Of a stretch of DNA of 64,000 nt, positions 1 through 9,202 are shown in pieces. The stretch comes from Streptomyces echinatus (lineage in GTDB: Bacteria; Actinomycetota; Actinomycetes; Streptomycetales; Streptomycetaceae). The position numbers were made by a program, and so were the translations under genes. Under the pieces are notes generated by a model. It was not told the DNA's origin, ran no database searches, and saw only the letters and a program-made list of their open reading frames with translations. The stretch spans positions 248,001 through 312,000 of the forward strand of contig NZ_JACHJK010000006.1 of NCBI RefSeq assembly GCF_014203595.1, written 5' to 3'. Positions within the stretch are counted from its first letter, which is position 1. Every line of letters begins with the position of its first letter.

Positions 1-228
1 GCCTTCATGGGCGCCTGGGACGACTTCCTGTGGCCGCTGATCGTGCTCAGCGATCCGTCGAAGTTCACCCTGACCATCGGCCTCAACTATCTGCACGGCA
101 CCTTCGCCAACGACGAACGCCTCGTCGCCGCGGGCACCGTGATCGCCGTGGCCCCGCTCATCGCCCTGTTCGCCTGCCTCCAGCGGTACTTCTTCCGCGG
201 GGTCGGCGAGGGAGCCGTCAAGGGCTGA
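1..228 (+). CDS. ABC sugar transporter permease, C-terminal fragment
   Basis: This is the last 75 residues of an integral-membrane permease whose start lies outside the window. It reads AFMGAWDDFLWPLIVLSDPS, then a loop, a hydrophobic helix (VIAVAPLIALFACLQRYF) and a short basic tail ending GVGEGAVKG. The motif WDDFLWPL followed by a final helix and a (Q)RYFxxGxxxGAVKG end is typical of MalG-type (binding-protein-dependent transport inner-membrane component) carbohydrate permeases. It sits 38 bp upstream of three glycosidase genes on the same strand, so it most likely imports the oligosaccharide those enzymes process. Its partner permease and solute-binding protein should lie just upstream, outside the window. 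The family is well supported; the substrate is inferred from neighbours. Confidence 0.85.
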   Translation, partial: AFMGAWDDFLWPLIVLSDPSKFTLTIGLNYLHGTFANDERLVAAGTVIAVAPLIALFACLQRYFFRGVGEGAVKG

Positions 229-266
229 CCGACGTCAACCGCTTCCCGAGGACAGCAAGGACATCC

Positions 267-1523
267 ATGCCTCCTGCCGTGCGCTTCGGCGTCAACTACA
301 CGCCCAGCGAGAGGTGGTTCCACCACTGGCTCGACTTCGACCTCGACTCCGTGCGTGCCGACCTCGACTCGATCGCCGCGCTCGGCCTCGACCACATCCG
401 GGTCTTCCCGCTGTGGCCGTACTTCCAGCCCAACCGCACCCTGATCCGGCCCCGTGCCGTCGACCAGCTCGTGGCCCTCGCCGACGCGGCCGCCGAACGC
501 GGCCTGGACGTCAACGTGGACGGCCTGCAGGGCCACCTGAGCAGCTTCGACTTCCTTCCCGCCTGGACCCGCACCTGGCACCGCCGCAACCTCTTCACCG
601 ACCCGGACGTGACCGACGGACAGGCCGCCTACCTGCGCACTCTCGCCGCCGCCCTGGCCGACCGGCCGGGTTTCATCGGCATGACCGTCGGCAACGAGGT
701 CAACCAGTTCGCCGCCGGACCCCACCCCGACCCCGACCGCGTCACGGCCGCGGAGGCGGGGCGCTGGCTCACCCGGATGCTCACCGCCTGCGCCGAGGGC
801 GCCCCCGGCCGGCTCCACCTGCACGCCTCCTACGACGCCGCCTGGTACCAGGACGACCAGCCCTTCACCCCCGCCCACTCCGCCCGGCTCGGCGCCGTCA
901 CCGCCGTGCACTCCTGGGTGTTCAACGGCACCGCCCAGCGCCACGGCCGCACCTCCGTGCCCACCGAACACCACGCCGCCTACCTGGTCGAGCTGAGCAA
1001 GGCCTGGGCCGACGACCCGCACCGGCCGGTGTGGCTCCAGGAGGTCGGCGCCCCCGCGCCCCTGGTACCCGCCGAGCACGCCGCCGCCTTCGCCGAGGCC
1101 ACGATCACGAACGTCCTGGACTGCCCGGACCTGTGGGGCGTCACCTGGTGGTGCTCCCACGACGTCTCGCGCACCCTCGGCGACTTCCCCGCACTCGAGT
1201 ACTCCCTCGGCCTGCTGACCGACGAGCGCCGGCCCAAGAGAATCGCCCGCGTGCTGGCCGAGGCGGCCCGTCGCACCCACCCCGCCCCGGCGGTACGCGG
1301 CACGGCCCTCGCCGTGCCCGCCGACCCGGCCCACCGCTCCCGCTGCGCGCCCGGCGGCGACGTCTTCGAGGCGTTCTTCCGGCTCGTCGCCGACGGGGCC
1401 CGCCCGACCACCGTGCTCGACACGCGCGCCGACGACAAGGACCACCTCGCCGCGCGCGGCATCACCGACGTCGTCACTCCCGGCCAGGTACTCCCCACCC
1501 CCCAAGGAGGCACCCGCTCGTGA
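267..1523 (+). CDS. GH5-type glycoside hydrolase, probable beta-mannosidase
   Basis: This is a 418-residue TIM-barrel hydrolase without a signal peptide, so probably cytoplasmic. The N-terminus (FGVNYTPSERWFHHWLDFD) and LDHIRVFPLWPYFQPN are typical of clan GH-A enzymes. The acid/base glutamate is likely in VGNEVNQF (about residue 143) and the nucleophile in WLQEVGAP (about residue 258). GH5 enzymes of this compact type, including subfamily 18 of bifidobacteria, cleave the Man-beta-1,4-GlcNAc core left after alpha-mannose removal. With GH85 and GH38 genes directly downstream, a beta-mannosidase role in N-glycan breakdown fits; subfamily assignment is inference. The ATG at 267 is chosen because homology begins there; the open frame runs further upstream without resemblance. 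The stop overlaps the next GTG start (GTGA). Confidence 0.8.
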   Translation: MPPAVRFGVNYTPSERWFHHWLDFDLDSVRADLDSIAALGLDHIRVFPLWPYFQPNRTLIRPRAVDQLVALADAAAERGLDVNVDGLQGHLSSFDFLPAWTRTWHRRNLFTDPDVTDGQAAYLRTLAAALADRPGFIGMTVGNEVNQFAAGPHPDPDRVTAAEAGRWLTRMLTACAEGAPGRLHLHASYDAAWYQDDQPFTPAHSARLGAVTAVHSWVFNGTAQRHGRTSVPTEHHAAYLVELSKAWADDPHRPVWLQEVGAPAPLVPAEHAAAFAEATITNVLDCPDLWGVTWWCSHDVSRTLGDFPALEYSLGLLTDERRPKRIARVLAEAARRTHPAPAVRGTALAVPADPAHRSRCAPGGDVFEAFFRLVADGARPTTVLDTRADDKDHLAARGITDVVTPGQVLPTPQGGTRS

Positions 1524-3553
1524 ACCCCACCAGACGCACCGTCCTGATCGCCGCCACCGCCACGGCCGGGGCCGCCCTGGCCCCCTCGCCGCTCGCGACG
1601 GCCGCCCCGCGGGCCGCCGCCGCGACCCCGCCCCACGCCTCGTACTGGTACCCGGACACGCTGCCCGCCGGCGCCCCCGGCCCGGGCATCACCTGGCGCA
1701 GCCTGAAGAGCTGGCGCGCGGCCGACGACCCCGACCTCGACTGCAACGCCGCCTCCGTGCCGCTCGCCGCCCGGTTCACCCCGACCCCGGCGAACGCCAC
1801 CGCCCGCTCCGGACAGGCCCGAATCCAGGCGCTGGTCTCGTTCGGGCCGACGTCGGGCAACCCCTCCCAGGGCTCGGCCACCGCCGACCACTACGCCCTC
1901 ACCCACTGGGCCTACCTCGACGAGCTGGTGTTCTGGGGAGGCTCGGCCGGCGAGGGCCTGATCCTCGCGCCGAACGCGCCCGTCGTGGACGCGGCCCACC
2001 GGCACGGCGTCCCCGTCCTCGGGAACGTCTTCCTGCCCCCGGCGGCCTACGGAGGGCAGCTCCAGTGGACCCGGGACCTGGTGCAGAGGGACGCCGCCGG
2101 GCACTACCCGCTGGCCGCGCAACTCGTCGCCGTGGCGGCCGCGTACGGCTTCGACGGCTGGTTCCTGAACGCAGAGACGGGCGGCGGGAACACCGCGCTC
2201 GGCACGGCCGTGCTGGGCTTCGTCCAGGAGCTGAGGGCGCTCGCGGCGGCCCGGGGGCAGCGGGTGACCTGGTACGACGCGATGACCGTGAACGGCACGG
2301 TGAGCTGGCAGGGCGCCCTGAACAGCCAGAACCAGGCCTTCTTCCGGGCGGCCGACGACATGTTCGTGGACTTCCGGTGGAGTGCGGGCACGCTCGCCTC
2401 GTCCGGCACGAAGGCGGACGGGCTGGGGCGCAGCCGGTACCAGCTGTGGGCCGGCGTCGACGTCGAGTCGAACGGTTCCGGCACGTATGTGGACTGGGAC
2501 GCCATCGTGCCGGCCGGCAAGCCGCACATCACCTCCGTCGGCCTCTACCGGCCCGAGTGGACCCGCAACCACCTGCCCGCCGACCAGCGGGCTCCCGAGT
2601 ACTTCCACGCGGCCGACGACCGGTTCTGGACCGGGCGGTCACTCGATCCGGCGCGGCCCGACGCGAGCGATCCCTGGCGGGCGCCGGCGGTGTCCGTGGC
2701 GGACCGGTCGACGGTGACCTCGGTGCCGTTCGCGAGCGTCTTCAACACGGGACACGGACTGCGGTGGTACGAGGAGGGGGCCGTCACCTCGGACGCGCCC
2801 TGGAACCACCTCGGGCTCCAGGACCGGCTGCCGTCGCGGCGGTGGGTGGTCCGGACGGCGGGGAAGCGGCCGACGGTCACCTTCGACTTCGCGGACGCCT
2901 GGCGGGGCGGGAGCAGTGTGCTGGTGGCGGGTGAACCGGATCAGCCCGTGGTGGTGGATCTGTACCAGACCCGCCTGCCGATCGGTGTGAACACGGTTGT
3001 CGAGCTGACGTACCGGAGCGAGTCTGGGGAGGTGAACGTCGAGTCGGCGGTGGCGACGGCCGAACCGAGTACGGCGGGGGAGACGCCGCCGTACAGGTAT
3101 CTGGCTGTGAACTCGGTCAACGCTGTGAAGACCGTCAACGGCTGGCAGACCGTGACGGTCCCGCTCACCGGCCTGTCCGGCACCGTGCACGCCCTCGGCG
3201 TCCGGCTCACCGCCACCGAGGGCCCGGTGCGCTGGCGGCTGGGCGGCCTCGCGGTCCGCGCCGACGGCACCCCGCCCGCGCCCGCCGCCCCCTCCGGCGC
3301 CCGCGTCACCGCGGCGAACGGCGGCGACCTCCGCCTCGCCTGGAACCCCGCCCCCGGCACCGTCCGCCACCACACCCTCCACCGCCTCCTCCCCGACGGC
3401 ACCCGCCGCTTCCTCGGCGCCACCGCCCAGCGCGCCTACTTCCTCTCCGGGCTGCGGCCCGAACAGGGCGAGAAGGCCGCACGGTTCGAAGTACGCGCCG
3501 TGGGGGAGCTCTACAACGCCTCGACCCCCGTGACCGTCACCCACCCCTGGTAA
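1520..3553 (+). CDS. GH85 endo-beta-N-acetylglucosaminidase, Tat-exported
   Basis: This 677-residue secreted enzyme would cleave the chitobiose core of N-linked glycans, releasing the glycan from glycoproteins. A twin-arginine signal (RRTVLIAATATAGAALA, about residues 4-20) is followed by an Ala-rich cleavage region. The GH85 barrel begins at HASYWYPDTLPAG. The catalytic NxE pair of the family is visible in FDGWFLNAETGGG (about Asn217 and Glu219), where Asn assists the substrate acetamido group and Glu is the acid/base. A C-terminal beta-rich region (about residues 420-677) includes a galactose-binding-like module and a fibronectin-III-like module. The start is GTG at 1520, preceded by AAGGAGG and overlapping the previous stop, so the two genes are translationally coupled. 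It is the extracellular entry enzyme of this operon. Confidence 0.88.
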   Translation: MNPTRRTVLIAATATAGAALAPSPLATAAPRAAAATPPHASYWYPDTLPAGAPGPGITWRSLKSWRAADDPDLDCNAASVPLAARFTPTPANATARSGQARIQALVSFGPTSGNPSQGSATADHYALTHWAYLDELVFWGGSAGEGLILAPNAPVVDAAHRHGVPVLGNVFLPPAAYGGQLQWTRDLVQRDAAGHYPLAAQLVAVAAAYGFDGWFLNAETGGGNTALGTAVLGFVQELRALAAARGQRVTWYDAMTVNGTVSWQGALNSQNQAFFRAADDMFVDFRWSAGTLASSGTKADGLGRSRYQLWAGVDVESNGSGTYVDWDAIVPAGKPHITSVGLYRPEWTRNHLPADQRAPEYFHAADDRFWTGRSLDPARPDASDPWRAPAVSVADRSTVTSVPFASVFNTGHGLRWYEEGAVTSDAPWNHLGLQDRLPSRRWVVRTAGKRPTVTFDFADAWRGGSSVLVAGEPDQPVVVDLYQTRLPIGVNTVVELTYRSESGEVNVESAVATAEPSTAGETPPYRYLAVNSVNAVKTVNGWQTVTVPLTGLSGTVHALGVRLTATEGPVRWRLGGLAVRADGTPPAPAAPSGARVTAANGGDLRLAWNPAPGTVRHHTLHRLLPDGTRRFLGATAQRAYFLSGLRPEQGEKAARFEVRAVGELYNASTPVTVTHPW

Positions 3554-3582
3554 TCACCCGGAATCCACAGGGAGCACCCCGC

Positions 3583-6500
3583 ATGCATGACGACCGCACG
3601 CTGGTGGAAGCCCGCCTCAGGCGCGTCCTCGACGAACGTGTCCGCCCCGCCGTGTACCCCGAGTCGGTGCCGCTCCGGGTCGCGGTGTGGCACGCGCCCG
3701 GCGAACCCGTACCGGTCGCGGAGGGACTCGCCGCCGTGACCGAGCCGATCGAGGTGGGCGCCCGGTGGGGTGCTCCCTGGGGCACCAGCTGGTTCCGGGT
3801 GACCGGAACCGTGCCCGAGGCATGGGCCGGGAAGACCGTCGAGGCCCTCCTGGACCTCGGCTTCGACGAGAACATGCCGGGCTTCCAGTGCGAGGGCCTG
3901 GTCTACCGGCCCGACGGCACGCCGGTGAAGGGCCTCAACCCGCGCAACCAGTGGGTGCGCGTCGGCGCGCCCGTCACGGGCGGCGAGGAGGTGCGCCTGC
4001 ACATCGAGGCCGCCTCCAACCCGGTCATCCTCGACTACCACCCCTTCCGCCCCACCTCGCTCGGCGACAGGGACACCGCCGGGCAGGAGCCGCAGTACAC
4101 GCTCACCCGCATGGACCTCGCCGTCTTCGACGAGACCGTGTGGCAGCTGGTGCTGGACCTGGAGGTGCTCGGCGAGCTGATGGCCGAGCTGCCCGTGGAC
4201 TCCGCCCGACGGCACGACATCCTGCGCGCCGTCGAGCGGGCCCTGGACGCCGTCGACCTCCAGGACGTGAACGGCACCGCGGGCCGGGCCCGGGAGCGGC
4301 TCACCGGCGTGCTGTCGGCCCCCGCCGTGCCGTCCGCGCACCGGATCAGCGCCGTCGGGCACGCGCACATCGACTCGGCGTGGCTGTGGCCGCTGCGCGA
4401 GACCGTGCGCAAGGTGGCCCGTACGACGTCCAACATGACCGCGCTGATCGAGGACGAGCCGGAGTTCGTGTTCGCCATGTCCCAGGCGCAGCAGTGGGCC
4501 TGGGTGAAGGAGCACCGGCCCGAGGTGTGGGCGCGGGTGAAGAAGGCCGTGGCGGACGGGCGGTTCGTGCCGGCCGGCGGAATGTGGGTGGAGTCGGACA
4601 CCAACATGCCCGGCTCGGAGGCGATGGCCCGCCAGTTCGTGCACGGGAAGCGGTTCTTCCTCGACGAGTTCGGCATCGAGAACGAGGAGGCGTGGCTGCC
4701 GGACACCTTCGGGTTCGCCGCGGGCCTCCCGCAGATCATCAAGGCGGCCGGCTCCAAGTGGCTGCTGACGCAGAAGATCTCCTGGTCCCAGACGAACAGG
4801 TTCCCGCACCACACCTTCCACTGGGAGGGCATCGACGGCACCCGGATCTTCACGCACTTCCCGCCCGTCGACACCTACAACTGCTCCATGAAGGGCAGCG
4901 AGATCGCCCACGCGGTCCGCAACTTCAGGGACAAGGGCAGGGCCCGGCACTCGCTCGCGCCCACCGGCTGGGGCGACGGGGGCGGCGGCACGACCCGGGA
5001 GATGGTGGCCAAGGCCGCCCGGCTGCGCGACCTGGAGGGCTCGGCCACCGTCACCTGGGACACCCCGCGGGCGTTCTTCGAGAAGGCCGAGGCCGAATAC
5101 CCCGCACCGCCGGTCTGGGTGGGCGAGCTGTACCTCGAACTGCACCGTGCCACCCTCACCAGCCAGGCGAAGACCAAGCAGGGCAACCGGCGCAGCGAAC
5201 ACCTGCTGCGCGAGGCCGAACTGTGGGCGGCCACCGCGGCCGTCCGCGCCGGATTTGCCTACCCCTGCGCGGAGTTGGACCGGATCTGGAAGACGGTGCT
5301 GCTGCACCAGTTCCACGACATCCTGCCCGGCTCGTCCATCGCCTGGGTGCACCGGGAGGCCCGGGCGACGTACGAGCGCCTGGCCGCCGAGCTGACCCGC
5401 ATCATCGAGGGCGCCCAGCGGGCTCTCGCGGGCGAGGGCACCACACCGCTGGTGTTCAACGCGGCCCCGCACCCTTGCCACGGTGTCCCGGCGGGCGGTG
5501 CCGGCACCCCGGCCGCGGCCGGCCGCACCACGCTCGGGGCCCGTGAGGACGGCGGGTTCACCCTGGACAACGGCCTGCTGCGGATCACCGTCGACGCCCG
5601 GGGCCTGGTCGTGTCCGCCTACGACCCGGCCGCCGACCGCGAGACCGTCGCCCCCGGCGAGGCCGCGAACCTCCTCCAGCTCCACCCGGACTTCCCGAAC
5701 ATGTGGGACGCCTGGGACGTCGACTCGTTCTACCGCAACACCGTCACCGACCTCACCGGCGCCGAGTCGGTCACGGCCGGCGAGGACGGCGCGTCGGTGC
5801 GGATCGTCCGTTCCTTCGGTGACTCCCGGGTCACCCAGCTGCTGTCGTTGCCGCCCGGGGAGCGGCGGCTGCTCATCGACACCGAGGTCGACTGGCACGA
5901 GACGGAGAAGTTCCTGAAGCTGGCCTTCCCGCTCGACCTGCACGCCGAACGGTACGCGTCCGAGACCCAGTTCGGGCACGTGCACCGCCCCACGCACACC
6001 AACACCTCTTGGGAGGCGGCCAAGTTCGAGGCGTGCAACCACCGGTTCGTGCACCTGGAGGAGCCCGGCTGGGGTGTGGCCGTCGTCAACGACTCGACGT
6101 ACGGCCACGATGTGACCCGCACGGTGCGGGACGCCGGTGACCGCGGTACGACCACGACGGTCCGGGTGTCGCTGCTGCGCGCGCCGCGCTTCCCCGACCC
6201 GGAGACCGACCAGGGCGTCCACCGCTTCCGGCACGCCCTGGTCCCCGGCGCGTCGGTGGGCGACGCGGTCCGCGAGGGCTGGCGGATCAACCTGCCGGAA
6301 CGGTCCGCGACCGGAGCGCACGAGGTCGCCCCGCTGGTCACGGTGGACGACGACGCGGTGGTGGTGACGGCGGTGAAGCTCGCCGACGACGGCAGCGGGG
6401 ACGTGGTCGTCCGCTTCCACGAGGCCCACGGCGGCCGGGCCCGGGCCACCCTGACGGCCGGGTTCGAGGTCGCGGACGTCACGGTGACGGACCTGCTGGA

Positions 6501-6603
6501 GCGGCCGGTCACCGGGGAGCAGCCGCCCGCGCGCGAAGGCGAACGGATCACCCTGCGTCTGCGGCCGTTCGAGCTCATGACACTCCGGCTCCGCAGGCCC
6601 TGA
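3583..6603 (+). CDS. GH38 alpha-mannosidase
   Basis: This 1006-residue protein is full length for bacterial class II alpha-mannosidases and has no signal peptide, so it is cytoplasmic. The zinc-binding motif GHAHIDSAWLWP is near residue 258, and WLPDTFGFAAGLPQI near residue 373 carries the nucleophile Asp. Further hallmarks are LLTQKISWSQTNRFP and LHQFHDILPGSSI, where HD supplies zinc ligands. The C-terminal half is the usual beta-sandwich region (GW.VAVVNDSTYGHD). It should remove alpha-linked mannoses from imported high-mannose glycans, leaving the Man-beta-GlcNAc core for the GH5 enzyme upstream. It lies 29 bp after the GH85 gene and appears to end the operon; the following 205 bp contain no gene. 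Confidence 0.92.
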   Translation: MHDDRTLVEARLRRVLDERVRPAVYPESVPLRVAVWHAPGEPVPVAEGLAAVTEPIEVGARWGAPWGTSWFRVTGTVPEAWAGKTVEALLDLGFDENMPGFQCEGLVYRPDGTPVKGLNPRNQWVRVGAPVTGGEEVRLHIEAASNPVILDYHPFRPTSLGDRDTAGQEPQYTLTRMDLAVFDETVWQLVLDLEVLGELMAELPVDSARRHDILRAVERALDAVDLQDVNGTAGRARERLTGVLSAPAVPSAHRISAVGHAHIDSAWLWPLRETVRKVARTTSNMTALIEDEPEFVFAMSQAQQWAWVKEHRPEVWARVKKAVADGRFVPAGGMWVESDTNMPGSEAMARQFVHGKRFFLDEFGIENEEAWLPDTFGFAAGLPQIIKAAGSKWLLTQKISWSQTNRFPHHTFHWEGIDGTRIFTHFPPVDTYNCSMKGSEIAHAVRNFRDKGRARHSLAPTGWGDGGGGTTREMVAKAARLRDLEGSATVTWDTPRAFFEKAEAEYPAPPVWVGELYLELHRATLTSQAKTKQGNRRSEHLLREAELWAATAAVRAGFAYPCAELDRIWKTVLLHQFHDILPGSSIAWVHREARATYERLAAELTRIIEGAQRALAGEGTTPLVFNAAPHPCHGVPAGGAGTPAAAGRTTLGAREDGGFTLDNGLLRITVDARGLVVSAYDPAADRETVAPGEAANLLQLHPDFPNMWDAWDVDSFYRNTVTDLTGAESVTAGEDGASVRIVRSFGDSRVTQLLSLPPGERRLLIDTEVDWHETEKFLKLAFPLDLHAERYASETQFGHVHRPTHTNTSWEAAKFEACNHRFVHLEEPGWGVAVVNDSTYGHDVTRTVRDAGDRGTTTTVRVSLLRAPRFPDPETDQGVHRFRHALVPGASVGDAVREGWRINLPERSATGAHEVAPLVTVDDDAVVVTAVKLADDGSGDVVVRFHEAHGGRARATLTAGFEVADVTVTDLLERPVTGEQPPAREGERITLRLRPFELMTLRLRRP

Positions 6604-6808
6604 CCCGGCCCCGCCGCCCGGCTTCCGGACGAACGACCGGCCACTCGGGTCCCCCGAGCGACTACGTGCACGTGGCCTCCGGCGGCAACGGCTGCTTGTC
6701 GCCAAAGCGCCGCCGGGCCGCCTGAGCCAGCGGCACGCCGGGAAGACTCCCCTCGCGCAGTCGCGGCCGCCCGGCGGTGCCCGGGCGGCCGCGGGAGAGG
6801 CGGGGGTC

Positions 6809-7667
6809 ATGCCGCAGGACACCGTGTTCGAGCTTCCCTTCGCACCGGACGTCAGCCCGGACGCGGACGGCGCCCGGCGGCGCAGTCCCGACTGGTGCCG
6901 CGGCCTCGGCCTGGTGACCCACCCCGTCGACCAGCAGCGCTTCCTGCGCTGGGACATCGCCGGGCTGATGGCGGCATGGCTCCCCCGGGCCACGGGGGAC
7001 CGGCTGGATCCGGCGGTGGACGCGGTCGTCGTGGCCACCTTCCTGGACGATCAGTTCGACGGCCCCCTGGCCGACCAGCCGCTCCGGGTCGCGGCGGCCT
7101 GCCGGGCCTTCACCGACGTGATCGCCTCGGCCGGCGCCGTGCCGGCCGGCGCGGGACCGCTGACCGCCGCGTTCGCGCAGGTGTGGATCCGGCTGGCCCA
7201 CCGGGCCTCGCCCGCCTGGCTGGAGAGCGCCGGGCAGCACTGGCGGTGGTACGTGAACGCCTATGTCGAGGAGGCCGGCAACCGTGCCCACCGGCACACC
7301 CCGAGCCGGGTCGAGCACTTCGCGCTGCGCCGCAGGTCCGGCTTCGTGTACGCCATGCTGGATCTGAGCCAGAAGGCGTACGGCTTCGAACTCCCGCCCC
7401 GTCTCGGCAGGGACCCCACGGTGCGCCGCATGCCCGACATCACCGCCGACGTGGAGGACACCCTGGTGCGCGGAGTTCGTCACCCTGGAACACGCCCTCA
7501 CGGACCGCGTGCCCCCGTCCGACAGCACGGTCGTCGCGCTGCTCACCGACTGCATGCGCAGCGCGATGAGCGGCTACCTGCGCTGGAGCCGGGTCTGTCT
7601 GCGCTACTCGCACCTGGTGCCCCCGGGCGAGCCCGCTCTCGTCACCGATCTCCTGACGTCCCGCTGA
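6809..7667 (+). pseudogene. Broken class I terpene synthase
   Basis: The reading frame starts at ATG 6809 (MPQDTVFELPFAPD), like bacterial sesquiterpene cyclases such as pentalenene synthase. The first metal-binding motif is intact (DDQFD, residues 80-84), followed by the family helices RHTPSRVEHFALRRRSGF and PDITADVEDTL. Just after that, near 7470, the frame breaks. The homologous C-terminus (FVTLEHALTDRVPPSDSTV ... MRSAMSGYLRWSRVCLRY) continues in another frame and stops at 7667. The piece expected at the break, the NDxxSxxKE (NSE) metal-binding motif plus roughly 30 residues, is missing. The total is about 286 codons against about 330 in the family. Both the frame change and the lost motif point to an inactivating deletion. 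The 3' end overlaps the convergent gene by 26 bp. Confidence 0.8.
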
Positions 7668-9075
7668 CCGCGCCCGCCAGCCGTGTCGGCGGCAGATACT
7701 CCCGCACGTACGTCCGTTCCCAGCACGCCCCCGTCTCGCGCAGCTCCCGCCAGCTGGTGTACCGGTACCGGAACAGCCGGGCCCGGACGAAGCGGGGCGG
7801 CGTGTCCGGCGGGAAGGGCGAGCGGCGCAGCAGCCGCAGGGTGTCCCGGTCGTTCTCCAGCAGCCGTTCCACCAGGCCGCCGAACCACTCCCCGGCGTAG
7901 CCGGGCGACAGCGCCGCGAACCACATCAGCCAGTCCAGGCGCAGGTGGTAGGGAGCGAACTGGCGCGGCCAGTGCCGGGGATCGCCGGGCTTGCCCCGGA
8001 AGGCGTACTCCCGCCACTCCGAGTCCTCGCGCGGGGCGGCGTCCAGCGTGCCCTCGACCACCACCTCGTAGCGCACCTGGCTGACGCTGCCGAACGCGCC
8101 GTAGGTGTTCACCAGGTGCAGCGGGTCGAAGGAGCGGTTCATCACCTGGCGGCGGGAGATCATGTTCACCACCGGGTGGTAGCTCAGGAAGACCAGCAGC
8201 GCGGCCACCGCGAGCACCAGCACCTCGTACCACAGCGGCGCGGGCGGCACCGGCGGCGCCGTCGTGGGCAGCCGGAGCGCGGACAGGGCCAGCACGATGG
8301 TGATCCAGTTCAGCCAGGAGAAGTTGCCGGAGAGCACCAGCCACAGCTGGGTGACGATCATCAGGGCGGCGGCGGCCGAGGCGATCGGCTGCGGGGTGAA
8401 CAGCAGGACCGGCACGACCAGCTGGGTGACGTGGTTGGCGGCCACCTCCGCCCGGTGCAGCGGCTTCGGCAGGTGGTGGAAGAACCAGCTCAGCGGGCCC
8501 GGCATCGGCTGGGTCTCGTGGTGGTAGTACAGGCAGGTCAGCTTCCGCCAGCAGGCGTCGCCGCGCAGCTTGATCAGCCCGGCGCCGAACTCGACCCGGA
8601 ACAGGATCCAGCGCAGCAGGAACAGCACGACGACCGGCGGCGCCACCTCGTCGTTGCCGAGGAACGCGCCCAGGAAGCCGGTCTCCAGCAGCAGCGACTC
8701 CCAGCCGAACGCGTACCACGTCTGGCCCACGTTGACGATCGACAGGTACAGCGCCCACGGCACCAGCCACAGCAGGATCCCGGCCCACAGCGGCAGCGCG
8801 GAGTCCGCCCCGGCCAGCAGGGCCGCCGACACCCCGCAGCCCGCCCAGGCGCAGGCCGCGAAGAAACGGTCGGAGTAGTGCAGCTGGAACAGGCTCGGGG
8901 CGCGCCGGAACCGCACCCGGGCCGTGAAGCGGGGGACGGGCAGCATCCCGCGCTCGCCCAGCAGGGCCCGGAACTGGAGCGCCGCCGTCAGGAAGGCGAC
9001 CAGGTACACGGCGGCCAGGGCCCGCTGGAAGACCAGCCGGCTCAGCCAGTCGCCGGGTGAGGTGAACCAGTCCAC
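7642..9075 (-). CDS. Lipase maturation factor-like membrane protein
   Basis: This polytopic membrane protein (about 477 residues) begins VDWFTSPGDWLSRLVFQRAL, typical of the lipase maturation factor (LMF1) family. Several transmembrane helices follow, then conserved motifs LLRWILFRVEFGAGLIKLRG, CLYYHHETQPMP and LSWFFHHLP. A soluble C-terminal part ends LDWLMWFAAL...WFGGLVERLLEND. In vertebrates LMF1 is an ER factor needed to fold lipases; the bacterial role is not established. The start is uncertain: GTG at 9075 is taken because homology begins there and AGGAGG lies 12 nt upstream. GTG at 9123 would add 16 residues. It is divergent from the DUF6777 lipoprotein at 9203, so the roughly 127 bp between them holds both promoters. 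Confidence 0.8.
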   Translation of the reverse strand: MDWFTSPGDWLSRLVFQRALAAVYLVAFLTAALQFRALLGERGMLPVPRFTARVRFRRAPSLFQLHYSDRFFAACAWAGCGVSAALLAGADSALPLWAGILLWLVPWALYLSIVNVGQTWYAFGWESLLLETGFLGAFLGNDEVAPPVVVLFLLRWILFRVEFGAGLIKLRGDACWRKLTCLYYHHETQPMPGPLSWFFHHLPKPLHRAEVAANHVTQLVVPVLLFTPQPIASAAAALMIVTQLWLVLSGNFSWLNWITIVLALSALRLPTTAPPVPPAPLWYEVLVLAVAALLVFLSYHPVVNMISRRQVMNRSFDPLHLVNTYGAFGSVSQVRYEVVVEGTLDAAPREDSEWREYAFRGKPGDPRHWPRQFAPYHLRLDWLMWFAALSPGYAGEWFGGLVERLLENDRDTLRLLRRSPFPPDTPPRFVRARLFRYRYTSWRELRETGACWERTYVREYLPPTRLAGAVSGTSGDR

Positions 9076-9202
9076 GGCTGTGCACGCCCTCCTGTGCGGC
9101 TCCACCGGCGCCGCTGTCGTCACGGCGTTCCCCGAGTTGCCAGCCGATCCGGTGCGATGCCAACAATAGGGCGTAATCACCCAAAGTGATGTGGAGTGTG
9201 CG

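Noticed and set aside
3511..7038. A 1175-codon minus-strand open frame opposite the alpha-mannosidase
   Set aside because: It lies antisense to a clear GH38 gene, has no recognisable domain and shows the Gly/Val/Arg-rich composition expected of a GC-rich shadow frame.
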